This document shows, piece by piece, positions 42,535 through 53,800 of a stretch of 64,000 nucleotides of DNA. Position 1 is the stretch's first letter. Each line of letters opens with the position of its first letter. This DNA comes from Carettochelys insculpta (Eukaryota > Chordata > Testudines > Carettochelyidae). The stretch spans positions 10,242,001 to 10,306,000 of the forward strand of contig NC_134138.1 in NCBI RefSeq assembly GCF_033958435.1. The letters are read 5' to 3'. The position numbers were made by a program, and so were the translations under genes. The notes beneath the pieces were generated by a model. That model had not been told where the DNA came from. It worked only from the letters and a program-made list of their open reading frames with translations, and did not search any database.

Positions 42535-45530
42535 CTTCTGAGCAGGGAATGTATAATACAACCTGTCTGGTACTCAGAACAGTTGGGCCCTAATCTCAAA
42601 AGAGGTCTCAGGGTACTACTCTGATAAGCAGGTAGAGTCGAGGGCACAGTAAGTGGTATGTCAAAATGGGTCTTGACCTGCAAAGTTCAGATTTGGAGCA
42701 GGGTTAACCTAAATGGGGAGGGATTAGATCTGGGGGTTTAATTCTCTCCTGAGAAGGGGACGTGTGGTGAGACTGGAATGATAAATACAGATGTCCCTGT
42801 GGTAGAACGATGTTTGGCCCTGGGCTTGGCTTACATGTGTAATACACAGGGTTGCATGGTGGGCTTTGATTTCTCCCTCCTTTTTTCCTTTAGCATCCTA
42901 GTCTTTCTGGGGCATGTCTCCGTGATATTTCTAACAGTACTCAGTGTTTGACCTGTTAGACTCATGGCTGTCTCCCTCTGGTCTCGCACACCCCCAGGCA
43001 TAAAATTGCTGATAAGGCTTAGAGTGAGATAAACCAACTCAGGCGGGTTAAGAAATTAACTTAATCTGACAGCCTGAAATCCTTCTGCCTGCTTTTCCCT
43101 TGAGATAGCCATTCAATGTAGCAATTCATGTTGCACGTGTAAGAACATTTACATGAAGGCATTTGTGCCACTAAATTCCTCCCATCGTCCCTTGAGCGCC
43201 TTACAGCTGAAACTGGATTTGCTGCCACTTCCATTTCTCCAAACCTTTCTTCTGCTAAAAGCAGCCTGACTCTCATGCTCTCTGTGCCCATTCAGGGACC
43301 TGTCATCTGGACAGCATGATCTACAGGCAGCTTCCGAGGAAAGGAGTAAGCTTATAAGTGTCTTAGAATGTCACATGGAGACAGGTTTTCCATCGTAATA
43401 AGGGCTGACGGCATCTTTTTATAATCAAAATGCAAATCCCTTCCACCACTCAAGAACACAATTGAGAGTGATGGAATTCATTACACGATGGAGACAGAGG
43501 GAGGACTTAAAAAAGGACCATAGATCAAGAGAGGAAGTCTGTGAGTGTGCAGATAGTGAGCAGAAAGCTTAAAAAATTCAATCTCTTCCACACGGCTGAA
43601 AATTACCGATCTTCTTATCTTGGCAAAACCCTATTATGCAAATAGTTGTCAAGCGGAACATTCAAATTGGCAAAATTCCTTTATTGTAACATTCCCCCCC
43701 CCCAAGTCTGTTTTGCTCCTGCGATAAGTAAATGATTGATGTTCTTGCTGTTTCAGAGCAGCATGAACTGAAAAATGATGTGGTAATACTCTGCACAGCA
43801 CACACAGTACTACATTTAAAAAGGAGAGAGAGAGACGTTCTGTGTTCTGAACATGGCCTCTCACTGAGAAGTGGTCAAGTTAGTCTCTTTTCTGCCACGT
43901 GGTTGCTGATTCTGGTAGTGGATGGCAGGAGTGTGGGGAGGATGGAGACAGACAGGGTTTTTCATGAACCAGATTGGTCAACCGTCCCTTTGTCACCTCC
44001 CTGGTACCTCCACCCGTTTCCAGGTGGAATATAGAGCCTGTTATGAACTCACATCCTGCCCAAGTTGATGTTGAAGTATGTTACTGTGCTCAGAGAGTGT
44101 TTCCATGGTGTAGCAGGGGATGAGTTGACCAGCTCCATCTTCATTCTCAGTGGTGCGAAGTGTCTTTCCCCTCCATGCTTGGAATGATTATTGCCTTGTT
44201 AGCCTTCTCATTAACGAGGGCAAAGACTGAATACGAATGGAAACAAAATTCCCTTCCTCTCCTCCACAGGGAAAACAATCCTGGTTCGTCCCTCTTACCT
44301 CAGTGACATTCCATATTAACACAAGGGAAAATGAGGAAAAATCAGTCCTGTAACATCTCCAAGCCAGGGTTGAGATGGCCAAAGGAAAGAACGTACTGCT
44401 GCTGATAGTATTGTGCCTGAAATATTTTTCATAACCAGAGATGTCAATTCAGTGCCATCGTTAAAAGGAAACCATAGCTTGTTTGCTTGTTTCTCTGATT
44501 TTTTTTCTGTCCATGTTTGAGGTCAGGAATTCCTAAGAGAGAACCATGTTCATTACCTGGACTAGAACAGCCTTGATACTAATGATGGTAGCAGCTACGA
44601 ACTGCCCCTATGCGGGTTGTCATTGTTTGTGTTTAATAGGTATGTGCCAGCAGAACTCTCAGCTAAATTTATCTCACCTGCTGATGCTCAGCTATGTCCT
44701 TCACCCATTTTGATGGGCCTGGTCATGTCTCTCTTCTATCAAAGAGCTTCTCAACTCAAAGATCATGTATAGCTCACTCCTACAATTGCCTCTTTTATGG
44801 TTGAATAAGATGCTTCCGTCTCATCTCCAGATGCATGCTTCCTGCCTTCCATTCTCTCTAAGGAGTGCTTTACAATAACTTTATAATGTGTTGGGTCAGG
44901 TAATCTGATGTTTCCTCAGCTGTTCATGTTGGTTTCAGTCCAATTTTAGGAACCTTTTGTGCATGGCTCAGGAGTCACAAAGAGAGCTTGTTTTCTGCTA
45001 CCTACCTCCAGTAGCTCTGACCTGTATTGGAAGGTAATTTTAGTTCGAAATGATGGTGTGCCAAAGGGGAACAAGCCCCAGAGAAGTGTGTGAATGTTTC
45101 CCTAGGGACTCAACCTAGCTCTGTTGGCACAAAGTAGTTTATACCCCATGTTAGGTGTGGCTAGAATGCAAGTGGTATATATCCCACCATCATTTCATCC
45201 TGTCCTTGATAGTACGGGTCTTCCATGACAGTCAAACACCTGTATTCATTTTGGCCTGCTCCTCCAATTCCAACATGATCCAACTTATCCCACACCCACC
45301 TCCTTTTTAATCCACCCATAAGGACATAAAACTGTCCATCCTGCATCCAAGCGAGGGCCCATTTAGCCCACCATCCTGTCTTCCACAAGTGGCCTATGTC
45401 AAGTGACTCAAAGGGAATGAACAGAACAAGCCTGTCATCAAGTGATCCACCCTCTGTTGTCTGGTTCCAGAACCTGGACGTGAGAAACATAGGGACATGC
45501 AGAGGATAAGGCTGTATCCTTGACTATCTT
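42535..45530. other. Gene-free stretch, about 3 kb
   Basis: No repeat of known family and no exon is recognised. A C-run at 43693-43702 and a short (ga)n run at 43826-43835 are the only simple repeats. ORFs of up to about 109 codons (45161-45490, minus) lack domains. Confidence 0.45.
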
Positions 45531-45534
45531 GTCT

Positions 45535-46585
45535 AATCATAGAATCAGAGGGCTGGAAGGGACCTCAAGTGATCATCGAGTCCAGCCCCCTGCTTCAAGC
45601 AGGATCAACCCCAACTAAGTCATCCCAGTCATGACTATGTCAAGCTGTGACTTAAAAACTTCCAGGGATGCAGATTACACCACCTCTCTAGGCAACACAT
45701 TCCAGTGCTTCACCATCTGCCTGGTGAAGTAGCTTTTTCCTAATATCCAACCTACTCCTCTCCTTCTGTAACTTCAGACCATTACTCCTTGTTCTGCTGT
45801 CTGTCACCACTTAGAACAGTTCTCTCCATCCTCTTCAGAGCTCCCCTTCAGGAAGTTGAAGGCTGCTATTAAATCACTCCTCAGTCTTCTCTTCTGCAAA
45901 CTAAAAAAGCACAAATCCTTCAGCCTCTCCTCATCGGTCAATCACTTTTGTTGAGCTCCTCTGAACTGGGCGGGGAGGAGGGGTGAAAAACTGGATGGAA
46001 TACTCCAGACGTGGCATCACCAGTGCCAAACAGAGGGGAGTAACTTCTCTAGATGTGTTCGAAATGCTCCTCCTAATGCAGCCCAATATACCATTGGCCT
46101 TCTTGGCTTACAAGGGCACACTGACTCATATCCAGCCTTTCATCCACCATAATCCCTAGGTCCCTTTCTGCTGTACTACTGCTTAGCCGGTTGATCCCCA
46201 GCCTATATTAATGCTTGAGATTCTTCTATCCCAAATGCAGGACTCTACACTTTTCCTTGTTGAACCGCATCAGATTTCTTTTGGCCCAATTCCCCAATTT
46301 ATTCAGGTCACTATGGATTCTGTCTCTACCCTCCAATGTATCCACCTCTCCCCCTAGCTTGGTGTCATCTGCAAACTTGCTGAGGGTGTAATCCAGTCCC
46401 TCATCCAGATCATTAATAAAGATGTTGAACAACACCGCCCCCAGAACTGAGCATTGGGGCACTCCACTTGAAACCGACCACCATCCAGAAACGAGCCATT
46501 GACCACTGCCCACTGGGCCCGACCATCAAGCTAGCTTTTGATCCATGTTACAGTCCATGTATCCAATCCATACTTCCTTAACTTT
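45535..46585 (-). mobile_element. CR1 LINE 3' fragment, minus strand
   Basis: The 3' end at 45535 reads 'aatcatagaatcag' followed by 'ggctggaagggacctcaag' and the slippage-prone 'gtccagccccctgcttcaag'. Going up, 46513-46226 on the minus strand encodes '[20 protein letters not shown]' and '[15 protein letters not shown]', which include the catalytic F-A-D-D box, then '[13 protein letters not shown]'. The copy ends just upstream of the RT palm. It is a different subfamily from the copy at 47022 by sequence. Confidence 0.92.
46226..46513 (-). pseudogene. CR1 RT palm fragment
   Basis: A 95-codon open piece of CR1 ORF2 carrying the '[18 protein letters not shown]' and '[10 protein letters not shown]' motifs and '[19 protein letters not shown]'. 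The rest of the ORF is interrupted by stops. Without the endonuclease and the RT N-terminus it cannot function. Confidence 0.9.
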
Positions 46586-46639
46586 TGTTTTCAATATAGT
46601 ACCTATTGATTTAATTGGATGACACCTGGTTCTTGACCA

Positions 46640-47010
46640 AAGGAAGAGGTAAATAACACTTATTCACTTTCTCCACACTATTCATGAATTTATACAGCTC
46701 TAGCATGACTCTCATAGCCATCCTTTTTTCTAAACTGAACAGTCACAGTTTTTTTTATCTCACCTCACATGAAAGCTGTTGCATACCTTTAGTAATATTT
46801 GATTCTCTTCTCTAATGTTTCAAATTCTAACATACATTCTCTGAGACTGCAGAACCAGAACTTCACGGATTATTCAAATTGCATGTGTACAATGGAAGTA
46901 TACAGTGGTATTATGGTATTTTTCTGTCCAATTATGTGTATCTTTAGCATTTGCAGAGAATTATCTTCGTGAATTCCAAGATCTTTCTTGAGCAGTGGCA
47001 GCTAATTTAC
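46640..47010 (-). mobile_element. Older CR1 fragment
   Basis: Phrases such as 'cactattcatgaatttat', 'aactgaacagtcacag', 'gaagctgttgcatacc' and 'ccaagatctttcttgagc' match the reverse complement of an older, diverged CR1 lineage. The frame is fully eroded. It stops about 10 bp short of the younger CR1 at 47022, which may have inserted beside it or into it. Confidence 0.7.
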
Positions 47011-47021
47011 ATCGCATATTT

Positions 47022-49530
47022 CATAGAATCATAGAACAATAGAGTTGGAAGAGACCTAAAAAAGCCATCAAATCCAGCCCCCTGCCCTAGGCAGGACCAA
47101 ACCCATCAGATCAATCCAGCCAGGGCTTTGTCGAGCTGAGACTTAAACACCTTCAGGGATGGAGACTCCACTACTTCCCTGGGTAGACCATTCCAATGTT
47201 TCACCACCCTCCTAGTGAAAAAGTTTTTCCTAATGTTCAACCTGGACCTTCCCAATCGCAACTTGAGACCATTGTTCCATGTTCTGCCATCTGTGACCAC
47301 TGTGAACAGCCTCTCTCCAGCCTCTTTGCAACCTCCCTTCAGTCAGTTGAAGGCTGTTATCAAGTTCCCCCTCAGTCTTCTCTTCTGCAGACTAAACAGT
47401 CCCAATTCCCTCAACCTTTCTTCATAGGTCTTATGCTCCAGCCCCCTAATTATTTTGGTCACCCTCCGCTGGACCCTCTCCAGCGTGTCCACATCCTTCC
47501 TATAATTGGGGGCCCAGAACTGGACACAGTACTCCAGATGCGGCCTCACCAAAGCCGAATAAAGAGGAATAATCACTTCTCTGGATCTACTGGCAATGGT
47601 CCTCTTGATGCGACCTAATATGCCATTAGCCTTCTTGGTTACAACGGCGCACTATTGACTCGTGTCCAGTTTCTCATCCACTACAACTCCGAGGTCCTTT
47701 TCTGCAGAACTACTACTAAGCCAGTCGGACCCCAGCTTGTAACAATGCTTGGGATTCTTCCGTCCCAAGTGCAGAACTCTGCACTTGTCCTTATTGAACC
47801 TCATCAGATTTCTTGCGGTCCAGTCTTCTAATTTGTCTAAGTCACTCTGGACCCTATCCCTATCCTCCAGCATATCTACATCTCCCCCTAGCTTAGTGTC
47901 ATCCGCAAACTTGCTGAGGGTGCAATGCAACCCTTCATCCAGGTCATTGATAAATATGTTGAACAGAACAGGACCCAGAACTGAACCTGGGGGCAATCCA
48001 TTAGAAACCGACCACCATCCTGACATTGAGCTGTTGATCACTACCTGCTGGGCCCGACCTTCTAGCCAGCTTTCTATCCATCTTACCGTCCATTTATCCA
48101 ATCCATATTCCTTTAACTTGCTGACAAGAATATTGTGGGAGACTGTATCAGAAGCTTTGCTACAGTCAAGATAAATCACATCCATTGACTTTTTTTTTTT
48201 TCCCCATATCCACAGAGCCAGTTATCTCATCGTAGAAACTAATCAGATTGGTCAGGCATGACTTGCCCTTCTTGAATCCATGATGACTATTCCTGATCAC
48301 TTTCCCCTCCTCCAAGTGCCTCAGAATGACTTCCTTGAGGAGCCCCTCCATGATTTTTCCAGGGACTGATGTAAGACTGACCGGCCTATAGTTCCCTGAA
48401 TTATCCTTCCCTTTTTTAAAGATGGGCGGGCACTACATTTGCCTTTTTCCAATCATCCAGGATCTCTCCTGATCTCCCTGACTTTTCAAAGATAATGGCC
48501 AAGGGCTCATCAATGACATATGCCAGCTCCCTTAGAACCCTTAGATGAATTAGGTCTGGGCCCATGGATTTATGTATGTTTAGCTTTTTTAGATAGCTCC
48601 TAACCTGTTCTTTCCCCACCAAAGGCTGTCCACCTTCATCCCACAGTGCATCACTTATCGCATTAGTCTGGGAGCTGTCCTTGTCCATGAAGACAGAGGC
48701 AAAGAAAGCATTAAGTACTTCAGCTTTCCCTACATCATCTGTCACTGGGTTACCTCCCTCATCAAGTAGGGACCCCATGCCCTCTCTGATCACCTTTTTC
48801 TTGCTAACATGCCTGTAGAAACTTTTCTTGTTATCCTTCACATTCTTCGAGTCGCAATTCCAGTTGCACTTTCACCATCCTGATAACTGCCCTACATTCT
48901 TGAGCTATACATTATATCCCTCCCTAGACATCTGTCCAAATTTCCACTTTTTGTAAGTTCCTTTTTGTGGCTAAGTTTTCCAAAGATTTCCTCTTAAACC
49001 AAATTCTTCATGCCACTTCGGACAAAATCAAGAATTGCCTCCCCACTTATAGGTTCTAGGACTAGCTACTCCAAGAATCAGGCATGAATGGTGTCCAGAA
49101 ATTTTCTCTGCATCCTGTCCTGAAGTGATACATACCCAATCATAGTAGGGATAGTTGAAATCCTGCATTATTTTGGGGTTTCCTTTTTTGTAGCTTCTTG
49201 AATCTCCCTGAGTATTTCATTATCACCATCATGAACCAACTCAGGTGGTTAATAAGCATACAGCAGCAGGAATATAGTACTATTTAATTATAGAATTTCA
49301 TCTGGAGAGAATCTGTGGGAGTTTGATTAATTTAAGATTTTTGATTTATTTGACTCTGCTTTCTTTCACATAATATCATTCTCTCACCAGTATGATCTAT
49401 GCTCATTTAATACCATGCACTTCAGTTCATCCTTCTTAGTGCTTAGATCTCTGGAATTTGTGTACAACTGCTCACAAAATTTGTCACTATTTAGTAGTCT
49501 TCTTCTATTTCATGTAACTAGTGTTTTCTT
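47022..49530 (-). mobile_element. CR1 LINE, longest copy, about 2.5 kb, minus strand
   Basis: It starts at the 3' end 'catagaatcatagaacaat' (47024) and extends through the 3' region (47300-47106: '[20 protein letters not shown]'), '[20 protein letters not shown]' (47576-47343) and the RT (48351-47652). The RT N-terminal and linker region follows ('KDNKKSFYRHVSKKKVIREG', 48841-48416). After about 49000 the sequence matches the end of the CR1 endonuclease region ('aagaattgcctcccc', 'tggtgtccagaaatt', 'tttgtgtacaactgc'), apparently after an internal deletion. The 49000-49530 part may instead be a separate, older copy. Confidence 0.85.
47652..48841 (-). pseudogene. CR1 ORF2 reverse transcriptase, well preserved
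   Basis: 48841-48416 carries 'VTDDVGKAEVLNAFFASVF' and 'HKSMGPDLIHLRVLRELA'. 48351-48166 carries 'HHGFKKGKSCLTNLISFYDE'. 48185-47652 carries 'VIYLDCSKASDTVSHNIL', '[19 protein letters not shown]', the catalytic '[14 protein letters not shown]' and 'SAEKDLGVVVDEKLDTS'. The F-A-D-D box and the D of the first catalytic motif ('YLDCSKASD') are intact. Breaks lie near 48410 and 48180, where an expanded A-run (t-run on plus at 48188-48200) probably caused the frameshift. Confidence 0.92.
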
Positions 49531-49715
49531 TCTGCCGATACTTGCCGGTATTGCGTACCGGCACCTCAGCAGTCTCAGCCATGGGATTGGATGGGGGCAG
49601 GGGTGAGGGGAGATGGCTGAGTCCTGGCTCCTCTCTTTTTTACAGAAAAGGCACTGGATGTAACTTAATGGAAGTCTTTCATTTGAATGTTTCTCTTCAG
49701 CTTCTACCTATACTT

Positions 49716-50057
49716 TCATAGAACACTAGAACTTGAAGGGACCTCGAGAGGTCATTGAGTCCAGTCCCCTGCCCTCATGGCAGGACCAAGTACCCTCTAG
49801 ATCATCTCTGTTAGATATTTGTCCAACCTGTTCTTACATATCTCCAATGATGGAGATTCCACAGCCTCCCTAGGCAATTTATTCCAGTGTTAAGCCATCC
49901 TGACTGTTGGGAAGATTGTTCATAATGTCCAACCTAAACCTCCCTAGGTGCAGTTTAAGCCCCTTGCTTCTTGTCCTATCCTCATAGGCCAAGGAGAACA
50001 ATTTTTCTCCCATCTCTTTGTAACAACCTTTTAGGTACTTGATTGCTGCTACTTTAC
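49716..50057 (-). mobile_element. CR1 LINE 3' end, minus strand
   Basis: The 3' block 'catagaacactagaacttg' (49718) with 'ggacctcgagaggtcattg' and 'cctcatggcaggaccaag' is followed on the minus strand (50073-49879) by 'RTRSKGLKLHLGRFRLDI'. It is truncated about 350 bp from the 3' end. Confidence 0.9.
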
Positions 50058-50320
50058 TGGCTTCTTTCTTCACTTTACTAGGATATAGACATTCTCTCTA
50101 ACTAGATTGTCCCCTAAACATGCTCACTGATGGGGTGGGGGCAAATGGGGTCAGCTACTGCAGGATCTCAGACTGGGAGCAGGACTGATGCTTTTTGTCC
50201 CAGAAAGTCTCCTTTGTATATTTCTCTGCCTTCTTTAGCATCTCCAGTTCAGCTGCTCTGCTCTCAAGAGCTCATATTTGTTCTCTGTGGGCCAGGAGCT
50301 GCTTGCACCAACTGCCCAAG
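50058..50320. other. Unassigned sequence
   Basis: Short spacer between a CR1 and a GC-rich DNA element, with no features. Confidence 0.5.
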
Positions 50321-50325
50321 TACCT

Positions 50326-50770
50326 AGGGTGACCATCCATCCTGTCTTGGGTGGGACGGTCCTGTATGTGGGATGCTGTGAAAATATCCCAACTATTTTT
50401 TTTCAAGGGACTTGTCCTGTATTCCCCCCTCCCACCAGCCTCAGGGAAGCAGGGGGAGCATAAGCAGCTGCCACTTCCCCAGCGCTCCCAAGAAGACTGG
50501 GAGATGAGGCTTCTCCGGGGGTTGCCAGTAGCTGCCACTTCCCTGGCTTCCTGGGAATCGCTGGCTCATGGGGAGTGCTGGCAGCTGCTGCTTTCCTGGG
50601 GCTCCCGGGTATCACTGGCACCTGCGGCTTCCCCAAGGCTCCCAGGGAGAGCTGGTCGGCTTCCTCAGGGCTACCGGCGAGCGCCGGCAGCTGCTGTCAT
50701 CTTCCCAGCTCCCCGTGGGGATGGAGGAGCTGCCCCTCCCCCCATATCTCCCTGTCCCTAATTTGGCAGG
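50326..50770. mobile_element. GC-rich DNA element with 'agggtgaccat' end and internal repeats
   Basis: The left end 'agggtgaccatccatcctg' resembles the terminus of the palindromic element at 36000. Inside, 50460-50690 is an imperfect tandem run in which 'agcagctgccacttcccc', 'agtagctgccacttccct' and 'ggcagctgctgctttcct' recur roughly every 60-70 bp. Overlapping ORFs of up to 136 codons follow from this composition. The right end is not defined. Confidence 0.5.
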
Positions 50771-51306
50771 TATTTTGGCAGGTAATTGCCTGTGCTGCAT
50801 TTGGTGCAATAAAGTGGGTAGCTCCCACTCTGCTGCTGGACTCTTGCCTCCAATATATTTATTCTTGCAGTGCAGGGGTGTTTGTGGGGAGAGGTGATGG
50901 CATAGGTTCAGAGAAGGTTTGGTGGTGGGTTTTTTTTTTTTGGGCAGGGGGAGGAGAGCGGTGAGGGGATGTCTACTGGCATAATTTCAGATAATGTTTG
51001 CTAGGGGTGTCTGGCTCTTCCTCCTTTTCTGATCTCCCTCACAAAACCCCCTGTGTGTGGCTCCTGTTAACTAGCTCTTTGGGTCACTTAAGAACTGCCT
51101 TTCTAACCTCTTTTCTGCCTGAGCAGTCCTGCCCCCTTGTCAAGGGTTCCCAACAGGTTTAGGGGCCAAATGATGGCCTGAGCCTTGTCTCATAGGCCCC
51201 TGGGCTCAGCACACAGGCTCCCAAAGAGACCCTGTGACAAACTCTAATCAATCAGCAAGGCTGGCAAGCCCACGACACCAAACAAATGAACTTGCGCCCA
51301 CTCCTC
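50771..51306. other. Unassigned sequence
   Basis: Mixed composition, with a G-rich patch and T-run around 50920-50960. No gene. Confidence 0.4.
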
Positions 51307-52063
51307 GGGTCACCAGCTGTCTAATTACACAAACCCAAGGACCCTTGTCCCCACCCCTTCCCTGAAGCCATGCCCTGCTCACTGCATTCCCCTGCCCTCC
51401 GTTGCTCACTCCCCCCACCCTCACTCCCTCTCACAGGCTGAAGCAGACGGTTGGAGTGTGAGAGGGCCTGCACACAATGGGCTGGGTACAAGGGGGTTGG
51501 AGTGTGGGAGGGGGCTCTGTGAGCCTCAGCCAGGGACTTGGTGTGCAGGCTCTGGAGAGGGTTTGCAGGAGAGGGCTCAGGTGTGGGGTAGGGCTTGGGG
51601 TGTAGGATGTCGTGAGGGGGTGCAGACTCCAGTTGGGCAGAACCTACCTTGGATGGCTTCTGATTGGTGGCACAGCAGGGCTAAGACAGGCTTCCTGTCT
51701 GCCATGGCTTAGTGCTGCTCCTGGATGTCACCAGCACACTCCTGCAGCATCTGGGTAGGAGCAAGTGGCTCTGTGTACTCTCCCTTCCTGCAGACACTGA
51801 CCCCACTGCTCCTATTGACCGTGGTTCCCCATTCCCATCTAATGAGAACTGTAGAGTCATGCTGATCCCTCAGGGACTTCTGCCTAGGGTCCACAGGTAC
51901 ATGCTTGCCCTGTTGGGAGTAGTACAGGGCATGCCAGGCAGGGAACTTGCCTTGTCCCCACTATACAGTAGCCAAAACTCTTGCAGTTTGGCTACAGTAG
52001 CCTCTGGGTGTCTGAGTCCAGTTCCAGGAGATTCCCAGTGAAACCAGGAGGGTTGGCAACCCT
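51307..52063. mobile_element. Non-autonomous DNA transposon, about 757 bp
   Basis: The left end 'gggtcaccagctgtctaat' and the right end 'ggagggttggcaaccct' are approximate inverted repeats of the form AGGGTTGCCAAC. The interior has the order of a common GC-rich turtle element. A C-rich block 'ccaccccttccctgaag' is followed by 'gggggttggagtgtggg' repeats. Then comes 'attgaccgtggttcccc' close to 'atctaatgagaactg', a decayed stem of the CCAATGGGAGC type. No transposase. Confidence 0.6.
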
Positions 52064-52293
52064 ATCCACTCCACACTCCAGGCCACAGCTGGATGAAATC
52101 TGTGGTAAGAACCATTCTTCATAAACTGGGTTTGAGAATGATGTGTTAAGAGGTCCTCCTAGGAGTGGCAACTGAACACTGGTGGGGGGTAGTGGAGAAA
52201 CAGATATTGCAGTGCAAGTTAAAAGCTGAGGTGTGCACTGCCAGGAATATACCATTTCTGTTTATAGTAGTGGTGATTTATGAAGGTGAGGCT

Positions 52294-52379
52294 TCTTTTA
52301 CTGAATTAATTCATGGAAGAAGTTAGATTAATCCAATCTTTTACTGAATTAATTCATGGAAGAAGTTAGATTGATCCAA
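52294..52379. repeat. 43-bp tandem duplication
   Basis: 52294-52336 and 52337-52379 are adjacent copies starting 'tcttttactgaattaatt' and ending 'atccaa', with a single difference ('attaatcc' versus 'attgatcc'). Such high identity in otherwise decayed DNA suggests a recent replication-slippage event. Confidence 0.95.
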
Positions 52380-52439
52380 GTTGAGTTTTTTCAAAAGGAG
52401 CAGAATTAGGCCAATGCTGAGCACTTTTGAAGTTCCGAC

Positions 52440-52795
52440 CCTACTGGTTAGAGCACAAGATCGGGGTTGGGAATTCTGGAGTCCCTTGCTGGTCCTCCAG
52501 CTCACTTGCTTTGTGATCATGGAACAGTTCTTTCTATTTGTATGTGCACTAACTTCCCCAGAAATCTAAGAGACATCCTTTTCTCAAGGGGAAAGAGTGT
52601 GTTCTACTGGTTACAACAGAGACTTGGAAAGTGGGTCTCAAAAGTTACATACCTAGCTGTGTTGCTGACTCGCTGTGTGACTATGAGTGAGTCACACTAT
52701 TTCATTGTGCTTCAGATCTTCCATAACTGACCAGTTATTGCACTTCTTGAAAGTGCTTTGAGATCCTCAGGTAAAAGAGGTATCTACAATAGGGT
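52440..52795 (+). mobile_element. MIR-like SINE pieces
   Basis: 52604-52795 follows the amniote MIR layout: 'ctactggttacaacagaga', 'tagctgtgttgctgactc', 'gctgtgtgactatgagtg', 'agtgctttgagatcctc'. 52440-52560 ('ctactggttagagcacaag', 'gctttgtgatcatggaac') looks like a second, adjacent copy. Both are old. Confidence 0.65.
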
Positions 52796-52941
52796 TGTCA
52801 TCGAACTGGAAAATGTTTTAAAATGATATTTATTCACAGTTTTGTGGTAAACTAGTAGATGTAAACTCGAAAGTCATTAAAACAAGTATACTAATCACTC
52901 TTACCATGCAACACAATTGCCCTCCTACTGTAAACAGGAGC

Positions 52942-52944
<3 letters not shown>

Positions 52945-52975
<31 letters not shown>
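52945..52975. repeat. (TA)n microsatellite
   Basis: An uninterrupted AT dinucleotide run of about 31 bases. It abuts the 3' end of the SINE at 52976, so it may have grown from the SINE's terminal short repeat. Confidence 0.97.
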
Positions 52976-52977
<2 letters not shown>

Positions 52978-53160
52978 AGGTCATGGAGGTCATGGAGTCC
53001 ATTCCCCTGCCATCTTGGCAGGACCAAGCACCATTTTTTTCTTTTTTTCTTTTATTTTTTTAAGTCTATTTGCCCCTGATTGCTAAGCGGCCTCCTCAAG
53101 GACTGAGCTCACAATACTGGATTTAGTAAGCCAGTGCTTGGACCACTCAGCTATCCCTCC
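52976..53160 (-). mobile_element. SINE with tRNA-like head and CR1 tail
   Basis: The minus strand begins 'ggagggatagctgagtggtc', with an A-box-like 'tagctgagtgg', then 'ttgtgagctcagtcc' as B box, an A-rich linker near 53030-53070, and the CR1 tail 'ttggtcctgccaagatgg' and 'ggaatggactccatgacc'. The head resembles a class II (Leu/Ser-like) tRNA. A direct relative is at 11491. Confidence 0.88.
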
Positions 53161-53239
53161 CCACCCAAAAAAAAATCCAGCTCTCACCAACGTGAAGTTG
53201 AATATTGCTCTCCCACCATTTGCACCAATTTAACTCCAT

Positions 53240-53800
53240 TAGCTTAATTGACTTTAAGACCAGAAGGAAATATTAAGCTAATCTATACTGACCTTATGCA
53301 TAACAAATCATAGAATTTTGCTCAGTGATTCCCACATCAAGACCACTGCTTCAGGAGGAGCAAGATCAGATCTCTTGGACATCATTCCTGATTTCAAAAC
53401 TTCAAGTGACCAAAACATCCACTACCTCTCTAGGTGGACTGTTCCAGTAGTTATGTCAACCCATTGTTAAAAATGTCCATGTTACTTCTAGTGTGAATTT
53501 GTCCATCTTAAGTCTCCATCCATTATACTACCTTATCTGCTTGATTAAGAAACCCTCTGCTATCAGAAATCGTCTTTCAGTGTTGGTACTTACAGATGAT
53601 AATCAAGTCACCCAACAACCTCTCTGAGGTACGTTAGTGAGATTGAGTTCCATGTCTCACTGTACATCATGCGTTCCAGAATGTGACTCATTCTCTTATG
53701 GCTCTCTTGTGAATACTTTCCTTTAGTCCACATTCTTTCTGAACTGTGGACATCAGGACTGGACGTGTTATTGCACATATGTGAGAAGACGATCTAATGT
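53240..53800 (-). mobile_element. Old CR1-like fragment
   Basis: The order of phrases on the plus strand matches the reverse complement of a CR1 3' half: 'aatcatagaattttgctc', 'ctctaggtggactgttcc', 'ttaagtctccatccatta', 'aatcaagtcacccaac', 'ggacatcaggactggac'. No frame survives and divergence is high. Confidence 0.55.
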
